Shown here piece after piece: positions 54,303 through 64,000 of a stretch of 64,000 nt of DNA. Source of the DNA: Ascarosepion bandense (taxonomy: Eukaryota; Mollusca; Cephalopoda; Sepiida; Sepiidae). The translations under genes and the position numbers were made by a program. The stretch spans positions 226,001 to 290,000 of the forward strand of contig JBBBDQ010001686.1 of assembly GCA_037127315.1 (NCBI GenBank), read 5' to 3'. The notes beneath the pieces are model-generated. The model saw only the letters and a program-made list of their open reading frames with translations. It searched no databases and was not told the origin of the DNA. The first letter of the stretch is position 1; each line of letters starts with the position of its first letter.

Positions 54303-54460
54303 GTGTACACCTGGTGTCGAAAATGATGGCAAAATATTTCATAGGATTATTAACTGTTTTCCCTCAGGTTATCCCCCCCCCAAGCGTGACAGGAGGGAAT
54401 CCACTCTATTATAATAAAGACCGCTGTATATAAACATTCTCTAATGCCTAAAATAGATAA
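53976..54460. other. unassigned stretch with (ATT)n
   Basis: (ATT)n at 54259-54302. A run of nine C bases sits near 54375. No gene supported. Confidence 0.45.
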
Positions 54461-54740
54461 CAGAAGCGATTGGTTATACCAATGGTTTTCCATACTTAAT
54501 ACTTCCCACCCCCACACTCGCGTGGTCATGTGTAACGTCACAAGCTGTTTTCGCTTCCAGCACGCACGCACGTGTTTGCCGTTGCTTTGAAAATCTTCCA
54601 TGTAAACAAAACAGACGACTACTACTATTATTCGTCCGCAAACTGTTTAATACACTTAATATAATTGTCATCTTTGATAATGGCTGATGTAAGCCGAATG
54701 CTCAGAAAGGATTAAATAAAATAAAACATGTATCAATATT
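54461..54740 (+). mobile_element. probable Penelope-like 3' end fragment
   Basis: 'aatggctgatgtaagccgaa' and 'aaaggattaaataaaataaa' near 54678-54727 resemble the 3' region of the PLE at 37525-37560 ('gatggctagtgtcagccaaa'). 'aacgtcacaag' precedes it, comparable to 'gacgtcacaga'. Weak but consistent. Confidence 0.4.
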
Positions 54741-54854
54741 GTGATTTTCTTTTTTTTTCAACGATAATGCTATTAAGCTTATCAGACGATATGAAAAGTA
54801 TTTACATAAAATAGATAGAGAAAATTTATCTATATTATTTAATGAAACATGCAT

Positions 54855-54891
<37 letters not shown>

Positions 54892-54892
54892 T
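54855..54892. repeat. (AT)n microsatellite
   Basis: About 17 AT units abutting the hammerhead candidate. Confidence 0.95.
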
Positions 54893-54961
54893 CATCCACA
54901 TACAAACCCGTTTCGCTGTATCACAGCTCATCAGTGTGGCCAGACATATCCACTTGCTTCT

Positions 54962-54965
<4 letters not shown>
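54893..54965 (-). ncRNA. hammerhead ribozyme candidate
   Basis: Minus-strand core: CTGATGA (54934-54928), stem II GCTGT-gat-ACAGC (54927-54915), GAAA (54914-54911), a short stem III AC/GT with loop GGGTTT, and TA ending at 54901 as predicted cleavage site. Stem I pairs CCACA (54939-54935) with TGTGG (54900-54896) perfectly, then GTC with GAC after a small internal loop. All invariant core positions are present, and stem I is better paired than in the 35628 copy. The upstream tRNA-like part is missing; the copy stops at CAGAAGCAAGTGG and (AT)n. Confidence 0.7.
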
Positions 54966-55013
<48 letters not shown>

Positions 55014-55014
55014 A
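54966..55014. repeat. (AT)n microsatellite
   Basis: About 24 AT units, so the hammerhead fragment is bracketed by AT tracts. Confidence 0.95.
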
Positions 55015-55597
55015 GAGAAAGAGGAGCAAAAATTTTACGATTTTGAGTTTTTGGCATTTAATTTTTTTTAAAAAAGTGCTCAGTACAAGAAATATTGTAG
55101 AGTTTAATATAATTTTATAATTACATTTGTTATACAAATATAATTAGAAATACATTTCGACACGGAAATTTCTGTTTCGAGATTTCTATATCGTCATCTG
55201 GTAATGTCAGATGTTAGTTGCGAAAATGATTTTCATTAAAATACAAGAAATAATACGTTTGTTTTTCTATGGATATGGGAAGACATAAAATTGATGTGTG
55301 TGTTTTATTCAGCCAATCAGAATAGAGTTTCAATTTAAAATTTGACAAGTAGTTTCTATTTCATGCTTTATTACTTCATCCTTAACGGTCAAAATGTCAA
55401 CCTAAATTAAACCTAATTTTATTTTTGTTTTTATTATATTGTTACCTTTGATGTATACAATCTTGAGGCAAAAATGTTCTTTCAGCTTTTCATATCTTGA
55501 TCTCTTCTCATAGAAAAAAGATGAAGAAAGAAAGAAAAAGTGTTTATATTTTTGGTCTAACTTAAAGGGGCCTTTTTTGTAAATTTTTTTTTTTTTT
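55015..55597. other. Penelope-arm-like sequence and unassigned DNA
   Basis: 55070-55210 contains 'aaaaaagtgctcagtacaag' and a TTTCGACAC word, recalling the arms of the PLE at 4232-9160, and 55275-55330 recalls 4745-4800 ('gggaagac-taaaatt', 'ccaatcag-ataga'). I read it as a related, decayed PLE end. The remainder is unassigned. Confidence 0.4.
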
Positions 55598-55800
55598 AAT
55601 CATTTCACCCCGAGCAAGGCAGAAACGCCACTGATGTGCAGGGGGGTTACATAAATGTAAAAAGATTAATTAGAAAAGAGTGAGGAGTACAAACTAGTTA
55701 GAAAAGAACAATATAAAGCTGAGAATGCAGGTGCGATGACAGATGCATAGGTGGAGAGAAAGGGAAGGTTATACAGGGGAGGGGAGAGAGCAATCTACTA
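55598..55800 (-). mobile_element. APE-type LINE 3' untranslated end, minus strand
   Basis: Plus-strand 'tttcaccccgagcaaggcag' and 'actgatgtgcaggggggtta' are the complement of the family tail, followed by GA-rich 3' untranslated sequence (55655-55800). Confidence 0.75.
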
Positions 55801-55849
55801 TTCTTATTTCAATTCAAGTTTAATTTTTTTCTATAAATTTGTAAATAAT

Positions 55850-56231
55850 TGTTGTGGATTCTGGTTGAGAAACCACACAAAATAATAAATAACAAAAGCA
55901 GAGATGGAAACAGAAAATGTAAGTTATATTGAACAAAAATATACAAACTGGAACAGAAGTTAGTCAATTCAGGAATACTAGAAATACTGTTAGTAGGAAT
56001 CAATATATACAGTTTTGTAGTAAAGAAATATGTCCGTGTAATGGGTCTATATCCAAAACAACTTAATATGCACCACTTACTGACCAACTAAATGACTGTA
56101 CAACAACTCCAGTGTCCTTTACAACTATTCCACTTACAACTACTCCTTCCTGTTCTTTGTATAGGCAGGATTATCTGTACTCATCAGGCGAGTCCATTCC
56201 CATGTGCAAAAATGGGTGATCCCCAACACCC
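55850..56231 (-). repeat. 3' LTR of Ty3/gypsy element
   Basis: About 382 bp, TGTTGGGG..CCACAACA on the minus strand, so ends form the short inverted pair TGTTG/CAACA. 'ggactcgcctgatgagtaca' on the minus strand is shared with the 5' LTR at 58588-58837. Confidence 0.88.
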
Positions 56232-56529
56232 CTCCTTAGCGTCTTTTTTGTGAGGAGATCTATTATTCTAAACGGCTTCAAAAATATTTGTTTTTTTTTT
56301 TTCATCGCGGTAAATTGTCGAAAAACTGAAAATGACGAGCTTGGCTTTTCATTCCTTCTTTTGATTTATGTGTCTCACTTGTTCGCCTGGTTTACAAGTT
56401 TTTCCTGTAACTATCGGCGTAATAAACATATTCTTCTTTTGCGCGATTTCTATTGTGAATTTGTTACTACTTGAGAATATCTCTTTTTTCAATTCTGAAG
56501 TTTCTGTCGTCACTCTTTTTTATTTTTTT

Positions 56530-57075
56530 ACCACACAAGTTAATGGGTAAATCCCATATATTAAATTTCTGCATCCAATCCGTTCTTAAAAGGTTATGTG
56601 TGTTTTTCGTCACATATATTTTTCACTTCTTTGTCTTTCCTTGAAATTTAACATTCACGATAATTTCGCCTTCCAATTTAATCCTTTTTCCTGTTATCGA
56701 TTTTGCAATTTTTGAGTGGTTGGCCTGTTCAACCTACGACATGTCTGTAAATTTATTATTGTTAAGTCTGATCCCGAATCCAATTTTAATTTGGTCTTTT
56801 TATTCAATATTTCCAGTTCTACATATTTTCTGGTGTTTTCATTGTTATATTCCACTCTAGCAGATTTTATCTTACTAGGTTTGTTTCTGTTTCTGCATAT
56901 CGTTGCTTTGGGGCCCATCTTACCACACGCTCGGAAATCTTTTTTACTTGAAAAGACAATCTTTAAACCAGTGCCATCCACCATATCTGTAGCATGCGGG
57001 AACGGGGGCTTGTTTTTTATTGGATTCCTGTCATTAGTAGTTTTGTATCTCTTTTCTTCGTCATTATAATCTTGT
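56530..57075 (-). pseudogene. gag zinc knuckle and retropepsin of Ty3/gypsy element
   Basis: Minus-strand reading: ACGKMGPKATICRN (a CCHC knuckle in which the first Cys and the His positions are replaced), then KYVELEILNKKTKLKLDSGS and DLTIINLQTCRRLNRP, the aspartic protease with a DSG active site (near 56765-56780). Beyond a frame change near 56700 the next block LLRTDWMQKF (about 56580-56610) is recognisable. The protease would mature the gag-pol polyprotein. The region just after it, which should hold RT, leads instead to the LTR. Confidence 0.82.
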
Positions 57076-57081
57076 TTTGCT

Positions 57082-57358
57082 TTTGGGGAGAGTATCGGGG
57101 AACCGGGTTCGAATTCCAGTTGAATTCCTTGCATTTACTTACGCGCAAATACCCTTGGGAAAGGTATTAATCCGTCTCTTCCCTCCAGTTATGGGTTAAA
57201 TAATAGGACAGATTGGGATCTATAGCCTTGGTCGGCAACCAGTCTTCCGCAGAAAGCAATGGCAACCTACTGCGGGATAATCTTCTGCCCAGTCAGTCAT
57301 GTCTCTTTCGAGACATGATCGCCCAAAGCGTGTATCGCGCATGGCACTTAACTGACTG
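57082..57358 (+). mobile_element. SINE nested in the Ty3/gypsy gag region
   Basis: Starts just before box B (ACCGGGTTCGAATTCC at about 57101-57116), so the first ~50 bases of the head are missing, and runs to 'cttaactgactga'. It separates two parts of gag on the opposite strand. No clear target-site duplication was found. Confidence 0.85.
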
Positions 57359-57359
57359 A

Positions 57360-57930
57360 TAAAACGTAAATTTCTTTTTACCTTACAAATGTGCACGACT
57401 CCTGACTCTTCGATGTCCTTGCTATCTTTCTTTATACTGAGACATTTCTGGCAATCCTCTGACATCTTTTCTAGTGTTAAACCTGGCTCGTTTTGAAGCT
57501 TGGTCAGCATTCGTTTTCTCATTTCGCTGTCTTTAGCAGCAACTAGTCCTTGGACAAATATGAGACACTTGAAGTTGTTTGGGGTTAGCTCCGCCAATTT
57601 AAAATCGTCAGTGTGTTTGTTGACAATAGCTGCGAATGTAGAATATTCCTCGTTTTCTTCTTTTCTGAGGTTAAGTCATATCCACCTTTTATGGAACAAG
57701 GAGATTTTTGGGCTAAACAGCTCCTTGAGGCCTGTCACTCCCTCGTCGAACGTTAAATCGGTCGTCTTTTTTGGGAGAATATAATCTACGAATTTAGTGT
57801 GTTCGTCCGTAATTAATTTTCTGAGTAAAAGCCTTAGTTCTTTTTCTTTTCACTCCAGTGCTGGCAGTCGATATTAAAAATATCTTCATATCGCCTGTAG
57901 TATTCACCAAAAAATGTTGTCTTCCCCAAT
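57360..57930 (-). pseudogene. Ty3/gypsy gag capsid-like domain
   Basis: Minus-strand reading gives FGEYYRRYEDIFNIDCQHWS, TDLTFDEGVTGLKELFSPKI, AELTPNNFKCLIFVQGLVAA, KDSEMRKRMLTKLQNEPGLT and LEKMSEDCQKCLS. The LTxxxFKCLIFVQGL block and the 'RxRxLxKLxxEPxxTLxxxxxDC' spacing are typical of Ty3/gypsy capsid C-terminal ends. There is a stop near 57678 and frame changes upstream. It continues into the nested SINE at 57358. Confidence 0.8.
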
Positions 57931-58587
57931 GAACAAATACCCGTAATATTGGAAAAGAAGTAATTATATATTATATTTTCATACATCAAAATCAGACAAA
58001 GTTAATGGAAATTATTCAATACAATAGTACCAATTTATAATAATCAGAGGTATAGTAGCCGTAACCTAGTCGTAATGTGAGTGTTGAGCTTGTATTGTCT
58101 GGGCCAGTGCTAGTTTATTTATTCTTGGCTTTGTGACTGAAAGGGCCGTTCGGGCGTCGTTTACCACGTTGAGTCTGCTACGTTTCTTAGTCTTCATTTC
58201 AAGGACAGCAGAAAAAGCTGGTTGAAAATCCTATAAGAATTTATACTGCTATAGAGGCTAGTGTTGGTATATCCTGCAGACGAGAGATCCAAAAGGTGTC
58301 TAGACCAGACTTGGTCTCAAACAAAAGCTTCAAAACAAAAATAGTTCTATGATCTGGTGTCTAAAAAGTAGAGAAAATTTGATTTTTTTCCACAAGGCTT
58401 GAAAGAAAGATACTTTAAGAGAGATTGGGGTAGGGGAAATTCTTCCTAGAAATGCTGTCTCGTTAATAAATTGGCACAGTGTGAAATTATAAGCTGATTG
58501 CCTTTTCCCAAACTAAAACATCCATTACCCCAAAAATATGGGCTCATTACCCCACTGGGGTAATTTACTCCGGGGTTGGGGACCATG
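57931..58587 (-). other. leader region of the Ty3/gypsy element
   Basis: Lies between the 5' LTR and gag. No frame or tRNA-primer site could be identified with confidence, and the first ~130 bases of LTR U5 expected here are replaced by other sequence ('ggggtaatttactccggggt'). Confidence 0.45.
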
Positions 58588-58837
58588 GGAGTCAATTCAG
58601 GAATACTGTTAGTAGGAATCAATATGTACAGTCTTGTAGCGAAGAAGTATGTCCGGGTAGTGAGTCTATATCCAAAACAACTCCAACTTAATATGCACCA
58701 CTTACTGACCAACTAAATGAATGTACAACTACTCCACTGTCCTTTAAAACTACTCCTTTCTGTTCTCTGTATAGGCAGGATTATATGTACACATCAGGCG
58801 AGTCCATTCTTATGTGCAAAAAAGGGTGATCCCAACA
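58588..58837 (-). repeat. 5' LTR of Ty3/gypsy element, truncated
   Basis: About 250 bp aligned with 55965-56231 ('aaaacaactccaacttaata', 'tgtataggcaggattatatg'). It lacks the U5 end seen in the other LTR. Several substitutions separate the two, so the insertion is not very recent. Confidence 0.85.
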
Positions 58838-59320
58838 ATAATATTTTTATTTCTTATTTTAATTTACTTCCTAATATACTTATAAAATCTTTCAAATATC
58901 TATTCATTTATTATTTTAGTTTTAATTGAAAAGTAATGTTTAAGTTCACTATTTCCAGTAAGCACAACACTCTGGAGTATTTCAAATAGAAATTTTATTA
59001 GTTGCAATCTAAAATTTTGTGATTAAAAAACTATTATTTCAATTTTTCGCTGAAAAAAACAGTACAGAAGGAAGAAAAAGGTCCCAAACTTAATAAAAAC
59101 GAAGCTTTTTCATCAAAATGGTTGTTATTATGAAGAGGAAAGATCAAAGCATTTTTATATTTAAAAAAAAAAAATTAAACCATTCTAACAAGTTCGATAT
59201 TTTGGTAAAAATCTTGGTTTTATTTTCGTTAGCGGGGAGCTAAATGGTTACGCAAGTTTACAATCGAAAAAGTAAAACTACAAAACTCACTTTTTCTCGG
59301 TGACATACTCATTAATTTAG

Positions 59321-59606
59321 GATGTGGGTTGAGGTGCAATGGATATATGCTCGGAACGAGAAATCGAGGAGCCGAGTTCGAATTCCAGCTGAATTCTTTT
59401 CATTCACGCAAATACTCTTGGGAAAGTTATTAATACATCTCTTCTCTCCAGTTATGGGTTAAATAACAGGGCAGATTGGGTTCTATAACTAGTCTACAGC
59501 AGAAAGTAATGGCAACCTACTGCGGGATAATCTCCAGCCCAGTCAGTCATGTCTCTTTTGAAACATGATCGCCCAAGTGTGTATCATTATGGCACTTAAC
59601 TGACTG
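59321..59606 (+). mobile_element. SINE with target-site duplication and empty site in the duplicate
   Basis: A ~286-bp copy with box B GAGTTCGAATTCC and the end 'cttaactg'. It is flanked by ACTCATTAATTT (59307-59318 and 59607-59618). Copy B of the surrounding duplication has the uninterrupted site near 61846 ('cacattaatttggat'), so this insertion post-dates the duplication. Confidence 0.93.
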
Positions 59607-60001
59607 ACTCATTAATTTGGAAATTTTTGCAAAAATCAAATAAATTTCTAATTTTAATGAAACTTTCAGAACTTATTATTTTTGAAAACATTATTTTTTA
59701 AAAATCTTATTAAAAAATATTTTTTTTTACATATATTACCCCATTTCAACCTAAATTCATGAACTTAAATTCTGTAGGCAACATTGGTTTTATTAGTAAA
59801 AGGCAGAACTCATAAGGAAATTTAAAATTATTTCTTAAAACCATTTAGCCCCTTTTACAGAAAATCTGCTTCGAATAGTAAAATGAACATGCAATAAAAC
59901 TATGACATTATTTAATTAGACAATCTTTCAATTGTTTTAATAAATAATATAAATTTCAGACATTATAGTCTGAAGAAAAAAATGTCGATTTATAAACTAA
60001 T

Positions 60002-60685
60002 CTAAATCTAAACTTATTTATAAACGGAACTTTGTCACTGTGTGTGTATAGACACCGAAACAGCAGAACCGATTTTCTTAAAAATTTACACAGTTGTACT
60101 ATAAGCGTCTGCGAGTGTTATTAGCTAAGTTTTGTGTCGAAGTACCCCCAATAAACATCGAAAATCGAAAAAATCGGGTTATAGAAGGAGTGGTCCGATT
60201 TTAATCCACTCATAGACAAAGACATAACAAACGATATTCAGAAGTTTCAAAATTGCAGTTCTTACAATAGTGCAGAAAATCGATAATATATATATATATA
60301 AAAGGCAAGATGTTTGTGTGTGTGTCTGTTTATCTTCCTGTATGTCAGTATTTTTTTAGCTCTTTTATTTTAGTGTTTGCTTCGGGTTTGACTCTAAGTA
60401 GATATAATTGTAGTTCTTAGTCTCAGCCATGATGCCATTTACTCAGAGGCCTTATTTAGCCTTCAAAATTCAGTTTACGACGGAAAAAACTTACTGGATA
60501 TCGATAGCAGGAAATCAAAATTTGACTTTCATCATTTTTCTTTCAGTCTACGGTTTCGCTTTAACTGGAAACAACTATTGCTTTTTTAGTCTTTCGTGCT
60601 AATGTCCAAAGAGTCTGAGCTCCAGGACCAGGGATTAGTTTTAAAGCTTTCATTATACCCGAGCAACGCCAGGCTATACTGCTAG
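60002..60685 (+). mobile_element. Helitron-like non-autonomous element in duplication copy A
   Basis: Starts TCTAAATCTAAACTTATTTA and ends with hairpin CCCGAGCAACGCCAGG (one change in the stem), then CTATACTGCTAG, followed by T. About 684 bp. Copy B lacks it. Flanks on both sides contain 'attatagtctgaagaaaaa' (59964 and 60709), an unexpected host duplication. Confidence 0.8.
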
Positions 60686-61512
60686 TAAATCATATAAATT
60701 TAAGATATTATAGTCTGAAGAAAAAGAGATTTCAATTAATAATGAAATTTTAAAAGAATTGTTTTCATGTTTTTTATCCTAATAATCTATAAAGTTTCAA
60801 AAATATTTTAAATATATTTTAAATATTTCCAGAACTTGTAGACAATAGGCTGGTAGGTTATAAAGTGAAGTCTACATTTACTAACCGAAAATTAAAAAAA
60901 AAATAATGCAAATCATCTAGTCATCGTATTTTTAAATAATTTTCAATATATTTTTTTTATGTATTTGAAGTTTTTTTCTATGGTAATTTTTATGTGTACA
61001 CTGAAATGTCTTGTGTTTTAAGGTTTATTTCCCTTACCAGGAAACAGTTTGTACAATTATATCACTTGGGATCACCATACACTTATCTTGGCTATCATCT
61101 GTTCATCGAAAGTTCAACACTGTTATTAAGAAACAGTTTTAGTTTAAATTTCATTCATTATACAGTAGTCCTGTGTACATTAAATTAATTTAACATAAAA
61201 TTTGCTAACTTTTAAAAAGTAATATGTCACAGATGTATATTTTACTTTTGAAAGATTTTCAAAATCGGGAATTAAACTTTGTTTCTAAACGTGTCGATCG
61301 CTCCAAAAATACCGAATGTTTTTTTTTTAAATTGAAAAGTTTAGATTCTAATCAATATAATTTCAGTTTGAAATACACTAGAGTATTTTGCTTAGTGGAA
61401 ATGGTAAATTTAATCATTTAGCTTTCAACTAAAACTAAAATAACAGTTTTAAAAAAAAATATGTTTTTAGAAATTTAATTTAAAATTTAGTTATTGAAAA
61501 TGAGTAGAGGTA

Positions 61513-61518
<6 letters not shown>

Positions 61519-61570
<52 letters not shown>
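61519..61570. repeat. (AT)n microsatellite
   Basis: About 26 AT units between copies A and B of the tandem duplication. Confidence 0.95.
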
Positions 61571-61574
<4 letters not shown>

Positions 61575-61579
61575 TAGGT

Positions 61580-63010
61580 AGCTCCACTAAATCGCTGAAA
61601 AAACAGCATAGAATGAAGCTCCCGAACTTAATAAAATCGAACTTTTCTATCAAAATGTTGATGTTATCATTTTAAGAGAAAAGGTCAAAGTATTTTTAAT
61701 TATTTAAAAAAAAATTTTATTCCTTTCTAACACGTTGAAAGTTTTGCAAAAATTTTGTTTATATTTTCCTTAGCAGGGAGTCAAATCATTTCGAGAGTTT
61801 ACAATTGAAAACGTAATATTACATAACTCACTTTTTTCACATTAATTTGGATATTCTTGCAAAAATCAAATAATTGTCGGATTTTAATGAAACTTTCAGC
61901 GCTTATTCACAAATGAATTCAATTATTTTTAATTCTATTATCATTGAAAGATATTCGTAAGAATATTTTTTTAAAACTCCACCTAAATTTATGAAATTTC
62001 AAGAAATGGAATTTTGTAAAAAGAAACGCAGGACTCACTGGGTAATGAAAAATCATACATTATCTTTTAAAACTATTTAGCCTCTTTTACTGAAAGTCTG
62101 CTCCGAATAGTGAAAAACTATGAGATTATCTAATTAGATAAGCTTTTAATTGCTTTAATAAATAATATAAATATCCGACATTACAGGCTGAAGTAAAAAA
62201 AAAAATTCGATTAATAATGAAATTTTAAAAGAATTGTTTGCAATTTTGTTTTTTTAATTATAATAATTTATAATGTTTCAAAAGTATTTTAAAATTATTT
62301 CCAGCATTTGTAGACAATAGGCTGGTAGGTTATAATGTGATGATTATATTTACTAATTGAAAATTGAAAAGTTTAATGCAAATCATCTAGCCATCGTACG
62401 TTTTAAATAATTTTCAATTTTTTTGTATTGGATTTTTTTTTTTTTTTTTTGCATAGTAATTTTTATGTGTGCATTAAAAGGTCTTGTGTTTCAGGGTTTC
62501 TTCCACTTACCAGAAAAAGTGTACAATTATGTCACTTGTGATAACCATACATTTATCGTATCACACAATTTGTTAACACATTTCAGTTACGGTGGAAAGG
62601 TTAGAAAGATAAACTTTCTGTTTAAAAATACTTTTGTTCTAAATTTCATGCTATAAATAAATGCATAAATCAGATTAATTTAGCATTAAATTTGCTAATT
62701 TACTAAAGTAAATGAGTCACAAATGTATATTTTATTTTTGCATGATTTTTAAAACTGGGAATTAATTTTTTGTTCAGAAATGCGTCGATCGCTCAAAAAT
62801 GGCCGAAAAATTGAAAAATTAAAAAACATTGAAAAATGTTATATTTCAATCAATATAATTTCTTTTTGAAATACACCAGAGTATTTTGCTACTAGAAATA
62901 ATAAATTTAATTATGTAATTTTCAATTAAAACTAGAATAAAAATTTATGGAGAGTTTTTTCATTTTTAAAAATTCAATTTAAAAGTTAGTTACTGAGTTA
63001 AAGTATCTAA
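61580..63010 (+). repeat. ~1.4-kb tandem duplication, copy B (uninterrupted)
   Basis: The empty version of copy A, roughly 80-85 percent similar by eye. It begins 'gctccactaaatcgctgaaa' and ends near an (AT)n tract (63008-63040). No gene seen. Confidence 0.8.
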
Positions 63011-63040
63011 TATATATATTTAAGATATATATATATATAT

Positions 63041-63373
63041 GCAACGGAATTTATTATAGCAATTATCATTTCTTACGAACACAGGGTCCAAAATTGTTCA
63101 AGTGTGAGGTTTAAGGGTTACAGTCGTAATTGTATAGTATATTTTGATTCGACAGAGACAGCCATTTTTTTCAAAACGAGGCTAAGCATTATTTGAAGCC
63201 GAGGAGACGAGATATTAATTTGTAGGATAGCGGATTTCATATCGAAAAGATGCCTTTTTGTAATCAGTAAGTCTTCTATTCTTCAATTTCCGTCTATTGT
63301 CTTTTTTGATTGAGGCCTTTATTGTTTTTATTTGCATTGTGGTTATGTGTTTGTATTTGGGGATCTGTCCGTA

Positions 63374-63421
<48 letters not shown>

Positions 63422-63743
63422 AGCGCGCACGAGAGGAAAGGAGAGTTTATTCTGTCAGACACACTCTGTTATCCGCGATTGTTTCTAATGACGACATCAA
63501 ATGCTGGCTGTTAAGCCAAGCCGGCGCCACGAAATAAACACATGGGTGCAGTGCACGTCGGCGCTTATCTGTCCAGGGAGATGGGTAGCTGCTCCAAACA
63601 TTGTAATTTGTTTTGCGAAAGAGGTGGGGAGAGGAAAAGACAGAAAGGAAAGAGAAAGAGAGGAAGAACGAGAGAGAACGGAAGTAAAAAAACTGGATAT
63701 TAAATTTATTTTACTACTAAAAATGTGTATATAAAATGACTAT
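63041..63743. other. unassigned stretch with (GT)n and purine-rich block
   Basis: (GT)n at 63379-63417 followed by GCGCGAGCGCGC. A GA-rich block lies at 63620-63685. The small frames here have no recognisable domain. Confidence 0.5.
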
Positions 63744-64000
63744 GGTTGTGCGTTGTTTTTAGTGGATATCGGCTCGGAACGAGAAATCAGGGTGCCGAGT
63801 TCGAATTCCAGTTGAATTCCTTGCATTCATTTAGCAACAAAGCCTCTTGGGAAAGATATTAATCCGTTTCTTTCCTTTCAGTTATGGGGTAAGTAATAGG
63901 AAAGATTCGGTTCTATAGCCTTGGATAGCAACAAGTCTACTGCAGAAATCAGTGGCAACTTAGTACGGGATAATCTTCTGCCCAGCCAGTCATGTCATTT
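63744..64000 (+). mobile_element. SINE, cut by window end
   Basis: The head 'agtggatatcggctcggaac' and box B GAGTTCGAATTCC (63800-63812) are present. The body runs to 'cagtcatgtcattt' at the window edge, so the last ~45 bases lie outside. Confidence 0.88.

Larger units (their letters stand above)
55850..58837 (-). mobile_element. Ty3/gypsy LTR retrotransposon, internally deleted, with target-site duplication
   Basis: Direct terminal repeats bound the element. On the minus strand each starts TGTTGGG, and the left one ends in CCACAACA. The direct repeat ATAAT flanks both outer ends (55845-55849 and 58838-58842), the 5-bp duplication expected of LTR integration. A purine tract AAGGAGGGG directly precedes the 3' LTR. 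The interior keeps gag, a zinc-knuckle remnant and protease, but RT, RNase H and integrase are absent. A SINE (57082-57358) is nested inside. It is ~2,988 bp in total. Confidence 0.9.
59045..61460 (+). repeat. ~1.4-kb tandem duplication, copy A (with two insertions)
   Basis: Colinear with 61580-63000: 'ttcgctgaaaaaaacag' (59047), 'ataggctggtaggttataa' (60846), 'aaatcatctag-catcgta' (60910), 'tgtcgatcgctc' (61289). Between these, a SINE (59321-59606) and a Helitron-like element (60002-60685) are present only in this copy. No coding frame is conserved between A and B, so the unit appears non-coding. Confidence 0.8.

Noticed and set aside
57220..57597. Domesticated gag gene
   Set aside because: The frame lies inside a bounded Ty3/gypsy element with stops upstream and a SINE inserted in it, so it is an ordinary degraded copy.
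60994..61421. Small frames conserved between duplicates A and B
   Set aside because: The equivalent frame at 62423-62656 in copy B is shifted and shares no conserved protein, so the duplication is not coding.

Overview
The window looks like repeat-dominated intergenic DNA of an AT-rich animal genome. I infer a mollusc, most likely a cephalopod (octopus or squid type). The reasons are tRNA-headed SINEs, several non-LTR lineages, Penelope-like elements, long (GATA)n, (CA)n and (TA)n tracts, and an APE-type LINE ending in a 'gtagccccctgcac...gccttgctcgg' tail. The species call is inference. No host protein-coding gene, rRNA gene or tRNA gene could be supported. Every ORF that resembles a known protein belongs to a mobile element, and nearly all are broken.

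Layout. 0-2.7 kb: SINE pieces, a degenerate dimeric satellite and an RTE fragment. 2.6-4.2 kb: MITEs and two foldback families, one with a hammerhead-like core. 4.2-9.2 kb: a Penelope-like element (PLE) with RT end plus GIY-YIG nuclease on the minus strand, between ~480-bp inverted arms. 9.7-13.7 kb: a SINE with target-site duplication, a LINE whose RT-end segment is amplified as a 103-bp minisatellite, a 5S-rRNA-derived SINE, and nested LINEs. 13.7-20.1 kb and 26.9-31.0 kb: head-to-tail arrays of a Dong/R4-like LINE (restriction-like endonuclease type), each copy sitting in the (TAA)n tail of its neighbour. 21-26 kb: Helitron-like elements, a ~1-kb (GATA)n array and SINEs. 31.9-35.2 kb: tandemly duplicated RTE 3' ends and a second 103-bp LINE-derived array. 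35.4-38.4 kb: a tRNA-like/hammerhead composite, a full-length Helitron-like element, PLE 3' ends and a Tc1-like remnant. 39.07-42.57 kb: an 88-bp satellite of about 40 units. 43-46.4 kb: an APE LINE pseudogene and another Dong-like copy. 46.5-55 kb: compound microsatellites, MITEs, RTE and LINE fragments, and a second hammerhead. 55.85-58.84 kb: an internally deleted Ty3/gypsy element with a 5-bp target-site duplication. 59-63 kb: a ~1.4-kb tandem duplication, one copy interrupted by a SINE and a Helitron-like element.

How the parts work together. The non-autonomous pieces (SINEs, Helitron-like elements, MITEs, foldbacks) would rely on enzymes encoded elsewhere. The Dong-like element supplies its own dense target by ending in (TAA)n. 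The most unusual items are the 103-bp LINE-derived minisatellite found in the same LINE context at two loci, the two hammerhead-ribozyme candidates (one directly behind a pol III-like promoter), and the Dong-like tandem arrays.
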